Below are positions 36,286 through 49,458 of a stretch of 64,000 nucleotides of DNA, one piece after another; the first letter of the stretch is position 1; each line of letters begins with the position of its first letter. A program made the translations under genes and the position numbers. Under the pieces are notes generated by a model that saw only the letters and a program-made list of their open reading frames with translations, was not told where the DNA came from and ran no database searches. The DNA lies in contig BDIU01000199.1 in the NCBI GenBank assembly GCA_002118135.1, positions 169,509 to 233,508 on the forward strand, in the 5' to 3' direction. The DNA comes from Trebouxia sp. TZW2008 (Eukaryota > Chlorophyta > Trebouxiophyceae > Trebouxiales > Trebouxiaceae).

Positions 36286-36954
36286 CAGCTCAAACCTTGG
36301 ATGCCTAGTGAGACAAATCAAAATTTACTGTTTCGACAGTGTGGTGACTGTTACAGAGGCATTGAGTTGATCAGATCTGCTGTGCCAAGACTGGTGTCAA
36401 GCATGATGGGGATTGCACAGACACGAATTCAATTGATGTGTCCTCTTGTCAACAGATACTGACGGCAAAATTGATTCCCTGGCAACCCAACTATCTGTTT
36501 CACAAATTAAGGAGCTGCAGCATGCACTTCAGCTCACATGGCTGCTGCTAAAACAGCCCGAATTTACACAATTTCTGCGTTGGTGTGCGCATGACGTGTT
36601 TGCAGCACCGCATGAGTGTGATGTCCACTTGCATCGAGTTTGACAGGCATGCTGTTGCATCCTCCATGTCTGCGCTATAGTATATGCTTTCATCTGCAAT
36701 ACTGCTAGTGTGTGCGCAGTTACTTCGCAATGCATCCATATACACCAGTTGCAGCTTGCAAGCTACGTTGCTCACCGTGCTCACTCACTGTGATGCACAT
36801 TTCGAACATTGTGAATCCCAAAGGTGCCTGCAGGCTGTACGCCATTGACCACAGCATCTGCAGCTACCCAAATTCACCATAAATACCTCTCTGACTTGTT
36901 GTCTACCATTACTCAGCTCTACGACACCTGCAATGTTGATTAAGCTGGTCTAGC
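36286..36954. other. Convergent intergenic region with an open helical segment
   Basis: An open plus-strand stretch from about 36455 to 36643 follows an acceptor and encodes TDGKIDSLATQLSVSQIKEL then a hydrophobic segment. It could be an alternative last exon of the acyl-CoA-binding gene or chance. The rest, up to the HAD gene end, shows nothing recognisable. Confidence 0.35.
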
Positions 36955-38397
36955 TCAGTTGCACAAGGCGTCTGCTAACTTTTCAAAGCTCTGATACTCT
37001 GCATCAGGCTGAGTAAAGAAAGCGGGGTAGGGAGTGTCATCACGGTTGATGTACGCAGCTTTGAGGCCAGCCTGCAAAACACCATAAAGTGCTCAGGTGC
37101 ACAGCAAGTCTGAGTAGCATCAAAACAGTCATTCACTGTGACTGAGTCTTGATGATTGACAAGCTACCCTCACAACACCAACACAGTTGACCATGAGGAG
37201 TGAACGTTGCCAAAGCAATATCAAACCTGCATCTCACACTGATACAGAGCGAAAGTCAGAAGTCTGTACCTCTTTGGCTCCTGCACAATCCCAGGGGTGT
37301 ATAGCAACCAGCATCACCTGAAGAAAAATAGCGTCTCAGGCAGGCAACAGGTTCAACATGCCCAGATGATTGTGCGCACTGCATCCTTCCACTGGCTGCA
37401 GTCACGCATTGTGCATGCGGTTGCATTTGCACAATGCTTGCATAACTCCTTGTGAACACATCAAAATAACAGGACTGCTGCAACAATTTGTCACAGGTTG
37501 ATGCGCATTTTGAGATGCTGTATACAAAGTGCAATTCAAGGAGCAGAATGAAAGGATAGGTGTGGAGCTGGAACCACAGGCAAATCAAAGAATGCATTTA
37601 CCTGTTCAGGCTTGAGATTCAATTCCTTGACAGCAAAGTGGTATGCAGCAGGACTAGGTTTCCATGCCTTTGGCTGTGTAATGTCCATCATGTTGTCAAC
37701 ATGCTCCTGCAGCTGCGCGCGCTCCAAGAGGCCCTTGGTGATTGCTATGCTACCATTTGTCATGGTTGAGATCTGTAGAGCCAAGTTTGACTGACCCATT
37801 ATGCGTGATATGGTGCTAACATGTAGCTTGCCACTGAGTGTGACTGTTGCTGAATCAGATAGTCTGAACAGTGCAGGGGTTGCCAAATTGCTGCGGTGCA
37901 CATGTCACCTTGATGCCTTTGGCATGTATCCTTTTGAATGCTGGGGCCACATCATCTATGCATCTGGCCTCATCAAAGCCAGAGAGCACAGTCTGCACTG
38001 CTTTTTGGTGGTCACCCGACACCCCAGCTTGTCTCAGCATGTTGAGCAGATGGTAGCTGCCAATGTCACTGAATGGCGCGAAGGCTCCGGAAGCAGCTGT
38101 GGCTATTCCATCGCGCAGAACCATCGCGAACCAGAGCTGCAACATTTAGCAACGTCTTTGGGCTGTCTCGCAGCATGCATCGGAGTTGAATTCCGCTCTG
38201 GAGGGAGCATGCGCTGCCAGAGAGCAACATGCATCAGTTGAGTGAACTCAATGCAACGCATTCCACAATGCTTGTGTTACCTGCAGGTCTGTCTTTTGCA
38301 AACCAACTTGGTGCATGCGAGATCCGATGGGGTCGAGCGCAAAGAGCGTGCCGTTGACGTCACACACAATTGCTTTGATGTCCTGCGAGAATGCCAT
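36955..38397 (-). CDS. HAD-superfamily hydrolase (haloacid dehalogenase type)
   Basis: Five exons close in frame at 226 residues: 38281-38397, 37909-38136, 37602-37772, 37270-37317 and 36955-37071. Motif I is IVCDVNGTLF at residues 9-18. Motif II is STMTNGSIAI, the conserved lysine region is QPKAWKPSPAAYHFAVK, and motif III is VAIHPWDCAGAKEAGLKAAY. The end NRDDTPYPAFFTQPDAEY is typical of the (S)-2-haloacid dehalogenase-like group. The cap helix has LWFAMVLRDGIATAASG. The nucleophile Asp is followed at +2 by Asn (DVNGT), where phosphatases of the superfamily use Asp as general acid, so simple phosphatase activity is doubtful. The substrate cannot be told from sequence. No targeting peptide is evident. 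Confidence 0.88.
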
Positions 38398-39541
38398 GCT
38401 TCAAAGGTTCCGAGAAAACCGGCAGCGTGAAGGTAAACAGCACCGCCCGATTCGCTGCGCTAACAGGGATGGTCGAGTGGATCGGTTGACCGAAGGATGT
38501 AGAGACCGCCTTAGCTTGCTTGTGTCACTGCAAGATGCCAGAAATGCAAGTTTTGCAACAAACTGAGAGACTCAGCCGGCAGCCAATGTCAACGTTCTGA
38601 AGATGGTTTGGAGCAGCTGCAGCGTGTTTGGAAAAAGTTTTGTGCTAGCTGATGCCACCCCCCCGGGGTTAGCCCGACCCCAGCTCCTGCAGCATTGCTG
38701 TCTGTGAATGAGCAGCATCAATACAGAATTTTGCCCTGGCCGGCAGGACCCCTTGTGACATGCTCAGTAATGCTTATGATGTGCACTGTCAGCTTGCAGC
38801 AGACAACATGCCATGCCAACCCTGTGTGTCATTGTCAGCTTGCAGCAGTCAAAGTGGGAAATGAAGAAAGATCCTACAAACTCTGGTTGCTCTTGGTAGG
38901 CTGACGCATTTTGCTTGGCTTCTGCCAAAAGATCAAAACTGGAATTAAAGTATAATAAGAAAGAAGCTGCAAGTCCAGGTGCACGTGCTCTTCCTATGCA
39001 AAGCATGTACTTTTCCGCAACAAACACTGTGCCAGCTACAAAAATGCTGCCACATGCAAACAGCTTCAAAGAGCTGCAGCATTGTCACAAGTTGACATCA
39101 AGTGATTGACATCACATGCTTGTACAACAGCGCCAGATGACACTGACATCAGCTGGAAATGTACATGAGGATGCCAAAGGCAGCATGCACTACAAGTGTG
39201 ATGGCTCAGCACTGCTTTGTTCAGCGCCTGGCAGGTCATTACAGCTTCAGATGCTACAGCCATTATGAGACTGTAGCGTGAGCCTCTGCAATCTCCGCTT
39301 GTTGCTGACATTTTGCAAGCATCAGAGCGGGATGCAGCTCCTTTGCAAGCGCTTTGATTGTAAGTATGCTGCAGGACCCGCGAACCAACGTTCATTGCAG
39401 ATTGCAACCCACACACCAGGCAATAGGTCTCAAGTTGGCTTCTTTGGTCACAAGTTGACGTTGCAATGCTAACACGTGAAGTTATGATCAAAGCATGGCA
39501 TTATGCATGTCAGCGACTCAAAGGCTGAGCGTGGAGCTGAC
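38398..39541. other. Region between HAD start and ATPase 3' end
   Basis: This stretch should contain the HAD promoter and the last exon of the upstream minus-strand ATPase, which I could not place with confidence. One candidate is a short minus-strand exon near 38.92 kb encoding KPSKMRQPTKSNQSL and a stop. A C-rich tract lies at 38657-38690. Confidence 0.4.
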
Positions 39542-42500
39542 CTTGCCAGGCAATACATTGCGAGCATATGTCTCGCTTGCCTTGCTTTCAAACTTTATAT
39601 GGCAGCCATCGTAGTCAAAGACCGATGACCGATTGAGAAGTTTATCCTGCAAGGCAAACAATTTAGTTCAGAATTCAGACCCAGCATGGGCCAGAGGCCA
39701 ACGTCAAGGGCGACTGTGCACAAGCATTGGCCACTCAGGAAGTGACTGTGTGACATATCATTAGTAAAAGCAAATTGATGTGCTGCTACATACCACGTCT
39801 GGTCATTTTGGCACTGTACCTGCATGTCTTGGTTTGGGACCAGATGGCGAAACTCAGCAGCAGTGATGCTCAGTCTTCCTAAGTTGCGCTCCCCACCAAA
39901 CAGTTGCAGCCATTTACTATCTGGTGGCCTCAACAGCTCCCTGATGACCTGCAACAAAGCAAACAACCTGACAGCATAGATAGAGGACTGGACACCAATA
40001 CTGTAATGTTTCAAGAGACTTGCTTTTGTTGCTATGTGTCGTGTTGAGAGCAAGCTGCAGATTCTGTGCAACTGTCACCATGCGTGCAAATCCTTGCTGT
40101 CAAAGCGCGTTTCATTCCGCTGCACATGGTTCGTATCTTGGAAAAAAGTCTCTTGCATTGCGCTGACTCATAGAGTTGCCGGTGCACCTGCAACTTTGTC
40201 ATGGTGCAAATTTGCAAGCATACCCGCAAGCCAGGCTTTTGCTGTGGAGTATCGTCAAGAAGACCAGCAGCAACAAAGTGAATCTCCATGTCTTGCATGA
40301 TAGCTTCAATTGCCTGCTCAGTTGACATGCCACGGCTCAACATCACCACGCATTTCTCCAGACGCTGAAACACGCCATCTGTTACCTGCAATGCAACAGC
40401 ATGGTCAAACACACTGTTTTATCAATGAAGAGCTCGTTCCAGATGGAGTAGATGGCATGATGACTGCATAGACAGTATTCAGCAGTGCAATACCGCCAAA
40501 ACAAGTTGCGAAAGCCATACATGTGTCTGAGTGTGTCAAGAATTGGGGTCAGCTGTGGTCAGCTGGCAACAGTTTTCCAAAAACTATGCCAATTGCTGAG
40601 TTTTGCCAACATTCATATCTCTGCAAGAAAGAGCTGGATGCACTGCCTTATGACTTTACCTTCACAAGAGTCTTTGCATCTTTTGTATCAACACCTCTCG
40701 TCTCAAGATATTGTATCGCTTCCTCATCAGTGATGTTTTTTATTTCACCAGGCTGGTATGCATGACTCCACGCATCCCTACCTGTATTCAGTGAGTCCAG
40801 TGAAAAGTACGTGATGCAAGACAAAGTCGTATGAGCAGACCGCTGGTGTCATTGAATCAAACTGGTTTGGTATGATCTGCTGTTGCAGTAGGCGTGTAGC
40901 AAGGCACTACACGCTTTTTGTTGGGTTGCTTGCTACAAAACTTGAAGTACCACAGCAAAATCCAGCATGTGTGGCCTAGCATTAAAGCAAGGACAGCATT
41001 ACAGCAGCTGATGCGGGTGAGAGTATTCGTTGAGCTTACTATGCATGATGTGTGGCGCAAGGCCCTCACTACAAACTAGCACTGTGCTGACAATCATCTG
41101 CTCAGCCCAGTCTTTGCAGTAGTCCTGCATGCCAATGCAGAACTCACTACTCTGAAGTAGCCTGTCCAACTTCTTAGAATGCAGCTATGCCCAAGCCATA
41201 GTTTATGCAATGCTGATGTGCTCATCAAAAGCAGGAACTGCTGACCTGCAAAGCCTTCAAGATGTCTGGTGCATGCTCTGCTAGGCGGTCAACAGCATCA
41301 ATGATCAGCACAAAAGGCCGCCCAGTGCGCTTCTTGTGTTCTGCAGCAGCCTCCTGAAGAGCGCTTGCCGCCCTGCATTCATGCAGGGTATATGTTGTCA
41401 GCAAGTGTCAAGGTTGTCGGCAAGTGCAAAGCTTGTCGGCAACTATAGGGCTGGTTGGCAAGCGTGCACCAATAACACATTGATTCAGGCAGCCAAAAGA
41501 GTCTTGTCAATGGTGCTGCAAGTGCCAGGCGCCAATGGAAGCTTCATGCATCAGCAACAAAGCAAGATGAGGCTGCTGCAGTTTGTGATGACCCATTTCT
41601 TCAAGACACTTTTTAGACACACGCAGCAGAGTCTTGGCCAGGTGCTTTGTTTGCTGACGCCTCGACTGTCATTACCGCTTGAATGTGACAAGGGGGGAAT
41701 CTTCCTTGTGAACAGGCAAGGCGCCCATGAGTCCCACCAGCTGATTCAGCATGCCCATATGCTCCTGGAAGTTGAAGTTCAGGGCAGCACCCAATGACCT
41801 CCCAAAATCTTTTGGGAAAGGCTCTACCTGCATTGTACAAAACCAGTGATGTGACATACAACTTGCGTACTTCGACTGCTTGAGTTGAAATGAGCAACTG
41901 AAGGCAGGCATACAGTAGACTTTCAACTGATGTGCTACAAGATGGTGCTGAAGCAATGCCATAGTAGATCGAGACCCCAGGGAATTGAAGATGGGCAGCA
42001 ATCAATATCAATGAATATGTCGCTGGCAAACTGTCACTTCCAGTCTGCTCATTCTTGCCACAGGGCTGTACAAGATGGGTTATGTCAGATGTCATTCTGC
42101 TATCACCTCTATGTAGCCCATGCCTGTCTTGTTGCGTCTTAGGCACATTTCTCGTAGCACTGTTGATTTGCCTCGTCCTGCACACAAGAACTTTGCTCTT
42201 GTGCAGGGTCATAAACGCACAGTCAAGGTGGCTATAAAATTGGTCAGCATGCAAGCAACTTGTGCAGCAGAGATGACAGCCAAGAAACTGTTCAGCTATT
42301 ACTTGCCATGAGCGCCAGTGATCACATAGTAGAACTTAGATGGTTGATCCTGCATAAGTATTCTGTCCAGGTCTGCAACAACTGTGTGGCGGGAGATGTG
42401 CTCAGACCCTGCAGGCTGAGGCTCAGGGCAGAAGCCTTTGCCCACTCGCTCCACCATCTGTGCCAGCTCAAAGTGAACTCAGAAACTGAATTAGGCTGTT

Positions 42501-42910
42501 CTTTTAGTGCATAGTCAGCTTGCCTGGCCCTTGTAATAGTCTTCTATGACACTGCCAGTCTGTACATTGGCCACCAGCAAGCATGCTGCGCCGGCTCCAA
42601 GGACAGCTACTCGGCTTGTAAGGATTGTCTGCATGCCATGCAACTCTGCATGAGCTACGCATTTGCATGGCACATGTCGTGAGACCATTGACGCCTGTCA
42701 CCTTGACAGCTCCGAAAAAGCTTTGCAGAGCTGTCTTTTTGGCTTCCTTCTTGGCTTCAGAGCCTTCCTTGGTGCAGCGCCAGCGGCACTGGCAAAGCCT
42801 GCTTTGCTGGCTGTTTGCGGCAAGCTCACAACGCTGCGACCCACAAAAGCCGAGGAGAGCCACTGAATGTCTGTTGCTTGCGCAGAACGCAAGCGGGTGC
42901 TCATTGCCAT
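39542..42910 (-). CDS. P-loop ATPase (AAA/ATPase_2-like), probably organelle-targeted
   Basis: The start is ATG at 42908-42910. Exon 1 (42702-42910) encodes a basic Ala/Ser/Arg-rich presequence. Next is a membrane-like GAGAACLLVANVQ segment. Walker A is split by an intron: FYYVITGAHG ends at 42307 and RGKSTVLREM continues near 42190, giving GAHGRGKST. Later exons give SLGAALNFNFQEHMGMLNQL, Walker B FVLIIDAVDRLAEHAPD, DAWSHAYQPGEIKNITDEE, DGVFQRLEKCVVMLSRGMST, REYLLRPP-like RELLRPPDSKWLQLFGGE and FDYDGCHIKFESKASET, ending at 39542. The last exon is not located. Two introns have GC donors (CAG|GCAAGC at 42523, CATG|GCAAGT at 42306). The ATPase core resembles archaeal-type ATPase_2 and related organelle proteins, but no specific family name can be given. 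Role unknown; ATP binding is well supported. Confidence 0.72.
41395..41465. repeat. Short GTCGGCAAGTG-like repeat
   Basis: Four imperfect copies of ttgtcggcaagtgcaaagc in tandem lie in an intron of the P-loop ATPase gene. Confidence 0.6.
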
Positions 42911-43020
42911 GTTGTGCTTAGGGCCTCTGCTTCACTCGACTTGCTAAGTGTGCATGCCTGTCGCGTCGTGCTTAACATGCATATGCCTGTCAGCAAGCGA
43001 CGCCTTTCGATACATCGGCA

Positions 43021-43205
43021 ATGCGGCCATCGCTCAAGCGTGCACTAGGGCTCAATCGACCCGAGCTTTCGCTGGCTACAGCGGAGCAGGACGTGTTGCG
43101 TTCATGTGGTGAAGTTCCATGCTGGGCATGTCGTGCTCGCACAGCATGGCATGCTGAGTTGACACTACTCTACAGTGCCCTGCCTGGCAATTATTGCAAG
43201 ACACT
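43021..43205 (+). CDS. Doubtful small gene divergent from the ATPase
   Basis: An ATG at 43021, 110 bp from the divergent ATPase start, opens a frame with LNRPELSLATAEQDVL and CWACRARTAWHAEL. A second open block at about 43278-43425 reads GKLNSTDAWAMISEFDDSC and may be a later exon. The junction could not be matched in phase, and the second block overlaps the possible tail exon of malate dehydrogenase on the other strand. No family is recognised. It may be real and short, or chance. Confidence 0.3.
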
Positions 43206-43411
43206 GCCACAAGTGCCTGGAAAATTGGATCAGCAGTGACATGTTGCATCCGATGGAGTCATTGTGAAGCCCTGACAATGCAAGCTGCGACAGGCAAGCT
43301 AAACAGCACAGATGCATGGGCCATGATCTCAGAGTTCGATGACAGCTGCAATAAGCCCAGCACAAAATTTAAGGCAGACCAGCAGCTGAGTGTGCTCAAA
43401 TCTACACAAGA

Positions 43412-43650
43412 TCAGTATCGCCCGCCAGTGGTTTCTTCTTTCTTTTTGGGCAACCCTGAGCCACTGCTGGGCTGTGGCTTAACATTCTGCTTGCTGGTTT
43501 GCTGACTCTTGGGACTTGGAATTTTTGATTCATTTGGGCTGTACAATGGACCTGTTGTTTCTGCTTTGGACTGAGGGATACCTGATGCGCTGCTTGGCTG
43601 AGTGGCGCCTTTGCCTGAGCTAGCATCTGATGCTGGACTATCTGAGGCAC
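43412..43650 (-). CDS. Possible alternative C-terminal exon of malate dehydrogenase
   Basis: An 80-codon block opens after the acceptor TCATCAG and stops at 43412-43414. It encodes a disordered Ser/Lys/Pro/Gln-rich tail, for example SGIPQSKAETTGPLYSPNES and PSSGSGLPKKKEETTGG. The last coding exon of malate dehydrogenase contains a donor that overlaps its stop codon (GGAG|GTTAGC, 44009/44008). Splicing there joins this block in phase 1 and replaces the stop with a tail of about 79 residues. Evidence is only splice-site and frame consistency. Confidence 0.4.
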
Positions 43651-44003
43651 CTGATGAATTAAATGAGTACTTCAGCTATCAACAGTGAGTTTGCCGTGAC
43701 TTATGACTGTGAGCACGCATACTTGCATGTTGCAATGGCAAGCTGGCATATGAAGGCTTGTGCAGTCAGTGCTAGCAAGCTCACGCAGCACCCATACGGT
43801 TCCAGTCTCAGCAGTGCAAGCACATGCGAAACATAAGTACAAGGGTATGAGCATCACATGTCGCGTGCATTATGACAGCAGCTGTTGGAGCCAAACGGCA
43901 GGTGCTCAACTTTGCAGTCTGATGTGGCATTGCTATGAGCTCACAGTAGCGTGACTGCTTGCTTGAGGACTGAAGACTGGTGCAAGAATACACACTTTAC
44001 TCG

Positions 44004-46467
<2,464 letters not shown>

Positions 46468-46704
46468 GCTGTTGATCACAAATCTGGCCGATCTGCAGAA
46501 GACGCTGCGCAAACGACGTGAAAGACTTCGTGCTGAGATGGCATCAGGCTTTCACGTGACGCCACTCTGGCAACCATGCCAAAGCGGCAGTTTGTCCTAT
46601 ATGTACTCTTCAGGATGCACGGCACTGTAGCTGCTTGCGGTCCATGTTGACAACGCTCTGTGATACATTGCGAATGGCCTTAGCAGCTGGCGGACTTGTG
46701 CAGC
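46468..46704. promoter_or_regulatory. Bidirectional promoter region MDH/ELF4
   Basis: The 237 bp between the divergent start codons must carry both promoters. No evening element or other named clock motif was identified by eye. Confidence 0.5.
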
Positions 46705-47145
46705 ATGGCTGAAACAGCAGCCGAGCACGGGACCACGGTCTGGCCAGGGCTCGAAAAGTTCAACTTGGTGCAGGACTTCTTGGAGAAAAATAAGTTAGTG
46801 CAAGCAGCGCAATGTAGACTTGCGCGGGTCAAGGTTTCAAAGTTGTAATCGCCTTTCAGGTTGCTGATAACCGAGATCAATACCAATCACGAACTTCAAT
46901 CACCGGAGGCGTTGGCACGAAATGTGCTTCTGATACGTGAGCTAGACAACAACGTGAGCAAGGTGAGCAAAAGGCGTGTTTGTCTCCGGCAAGCACAGCA
47001 CTTCCCAAAAATAGTGTCCCTCACACTCAGGATGTATGACCGCACTGTCAATTTTCAATATTCTATCATTATGCAGGTGGTTGACTTGTACAGAGACATG
47101 ACAGCTTCGCTTGAGCAATTTCATGCCAAAAAGTCTGAAAATTGA
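46705..47145 (+). CDS. ELF4: ELF4-domain protein (EARLY FLOWERING 4 family)
   Basis: Three exons (46705-46793, 46860-46962, 47077-47145) encode 86 residues, almost all of it the ELF4 domain. Matches to the family are FNLVQDFLEKNKLLITEINT, NHELQSPEALARNVLLIREL and DNNVSKVVDLYRDM, which correspond to plant QxxLDxNRxLIxEIN, NHxSxxPxNLxRNVxLIREL and NNIxRVVxLYxDL. In land plants ELF4 joins ELF3 and LUX in the evening complex that represses clock genes at night. The length is close to plant ELF4-like proteins. Intron 2 (46963-47076) is 114 bp, a multiple of three, and free of in-frame stops, so its retention would insert 38 residues into the domain. The partner genes are not in this window. Confidence 0.88.
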
Positions 47146-49458
47146 GTGCAGCTGAGTCCACGAAATGGAAACAGCCAAAACATCAAAAAGGCGCTGTGGC
47201 AAGCTTCACATTATCGCGACTGATTGTCAAGCTTGCATGGCATGATCAATTTACATCTTGCTTTTGTGCCAGACATATCAACTTTCACAGCTGATTGCTT
47301 GTGGATGTGCACAGCCATGCTGTATTCTGGCAACACGCTGGGACTGGTGAACAAGTCAACCCTGACGTCCCTGGGTCACTATCATGAGCAATAGCAGCCC
47401 ACAACACAAACGTTAACATTCCTTCAATGCCTGCGCACTACATCCGTTGCCTTGTCATGGCAACAAAACAATGTAGACTACATTGGCAACATGCTGAGAG
47501 CTGCAACATGGCTCGTTGTGCTGCTAAGTAACCCATGGGTGGCTGACCAAGTGTGGCAGCAGATAACCTCGTTTTGATGAAGGCCTGAGACTCTTGGCAA
47601 CCAGAAATTGCCACCTGCAGGTGATGCATCGTCTTGTATGGTGTTCATTGCTGATTGCATGCAAGTGCAATGCACGCAGAGTATGAACATGTGAGACAAG
47701 TATGCATGTCATGTTTTGTTGGTGCTTTTTGCCGCTGTCATAAGTATGCACCTCTACATGTTCAGTCAGCAGGACTGTTTGAAACTGCAGCACAGCTTGT
47801 GCAAGATTTGGAACCACATGCTTTGTGCTGGTTGGGTTCAGCTTAATGCAACGCCAGCCAAAGCAACTTGCCTTGGACAGAGCTGCAGCGTTTTTGAGGG
47901 CACATTGGTGATTAACATGAATGCTGCCATGTGCAATTGCCGACGCTTGTGCTCTTGCACTTCTTGTCACGTGCAATAACATGTTGCCAAGCAGCACTTG
48001 TGGCAGGAGACCTTGCAGCTTGCTGTAGGTAGAAGGTTGCTGCATGGCTGGCAGCTTTGTGAGGGATGGCAATGCCTATCTGCTGAAGCTCTGCACCTGA
48101 GCAAAATGTGCAGACAAATTTTGATTGAGGCCACTTCAGCAGATTGCTAGCATGACCTCCCTCTGGTCGTTGCAACAATTTGTGGTGCAAAGTGATGTTG
48201 ACTCCAGATATGCTGAGACCTGGTCTAGGGCTGACGAAAGCCTATTTCATGTGTGCAGCATGTACCAATTTTGAGCAAGTGCATAACAGGGCAGCAGAGC
48301 TTCAAGACCAGCAACGACTCAAAAATCTGCAAGAGCACATGCAGCAGTCACACTGGATCCATCCAGAAGCTGAACTTCTTACATGAGCCTGTAAACGGAC
48401 TCCTCAGCACTGAGTTGCCTGCCTGCAGTCACTGCTATTTATGACAAGATTTTGCAAATGAAGTGCTCAAGGCTATTTCTTGGGAAGGCAGGCAATAATT
48501 TCTGTTTTGCTCTGCTGCGTGGCGCTAGCATTGATGGTGTGCAACAGGCTTGCTCTGGACGCATATCTCTGGGCATGCCAGGCCCAACTCGCCTGCATCC
48601 GTACCATGTCAGATTCACTTCGAGCCACTGGGAATCTAGGACCTTTGGGAAGAACCTTTTGCCGCAAACATGCACAATTGAGCATTTCTGATAATGTGTT
48701 GAGACCATGCTCAACACTGTGAAGTCACTTTTCCTGCTGTACTGCAGCGTTGCTGTCATTTGCTCAAGATTGCCTGACAACACTTGGTATGATGCGCCGC
48801 AACCAGATGGCTCTTGTTCCATCAGTTGTTGGGCTAAGCGCCTTTAAACATTGCTATTATAATAATATTAATTAACTGCAAGGCAAGCACACGTCCACAA
48901 GCAAGCACAGTAAGCTGCTCCCTCACACCACAAAAAGGAAACTCGATAGCTTCACAGCACAAGTACTACTGAGCATATACATATGCCTCCGTGGCTGCCT
49001 GCTAACAAAATACAGGGCTTGAGAGATTGTGATGACAGTGCAGGGTCCCAGCAAGCAATACAGCGGCAGTGTAGTCTAATCAGCGGTTTACACTGTTCAG
49101 CCTGAGAAGTCTGAAGAACGCTGTGATGTTGCCCATCTGATGTACAGTGAAAGCATCAACAACATTTCATTAGTCGTGTATTTCTGTCAGTGCATGTGCG
49201 TAACATGATCCAGAGCTTGCTTGACCGGCACACTGCAACAGTCTCCAACATATACACTGGGCACACGGCAGCTGTATAGCAGTCCTCACCAAACTATCTT
49301 TTCACTCAAACAAAAAAACAGCAACAACAAGTCAAAAGACCTCAAGGCTGCTTCAGCCCTCATGAAAGTGTTTGATTGCCTGTTTGCAGTTCTTCAACAC
49401 AATTGCAAGCATGACTGCCTGTTGTTGTGCCTCATCTGAGCAGCTGTCTTGGCAAACT
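47146..49458. other. Intergenic region, no gene recognised
   Basis: This region holds the ELF4 3' region and, toward 49.4 kb, the presumed 3' untranslated region of the P5 ATPase. Open frames on both strands lack motifs, consistent splice pairs or coding-like composition. Confidence 0.45.

Noticed and set aside
38650..38695. C-rich tract considered as a telomere-like repeat
   Set aside because: There is no repeated unit; it is a single short GC-rich stretch.
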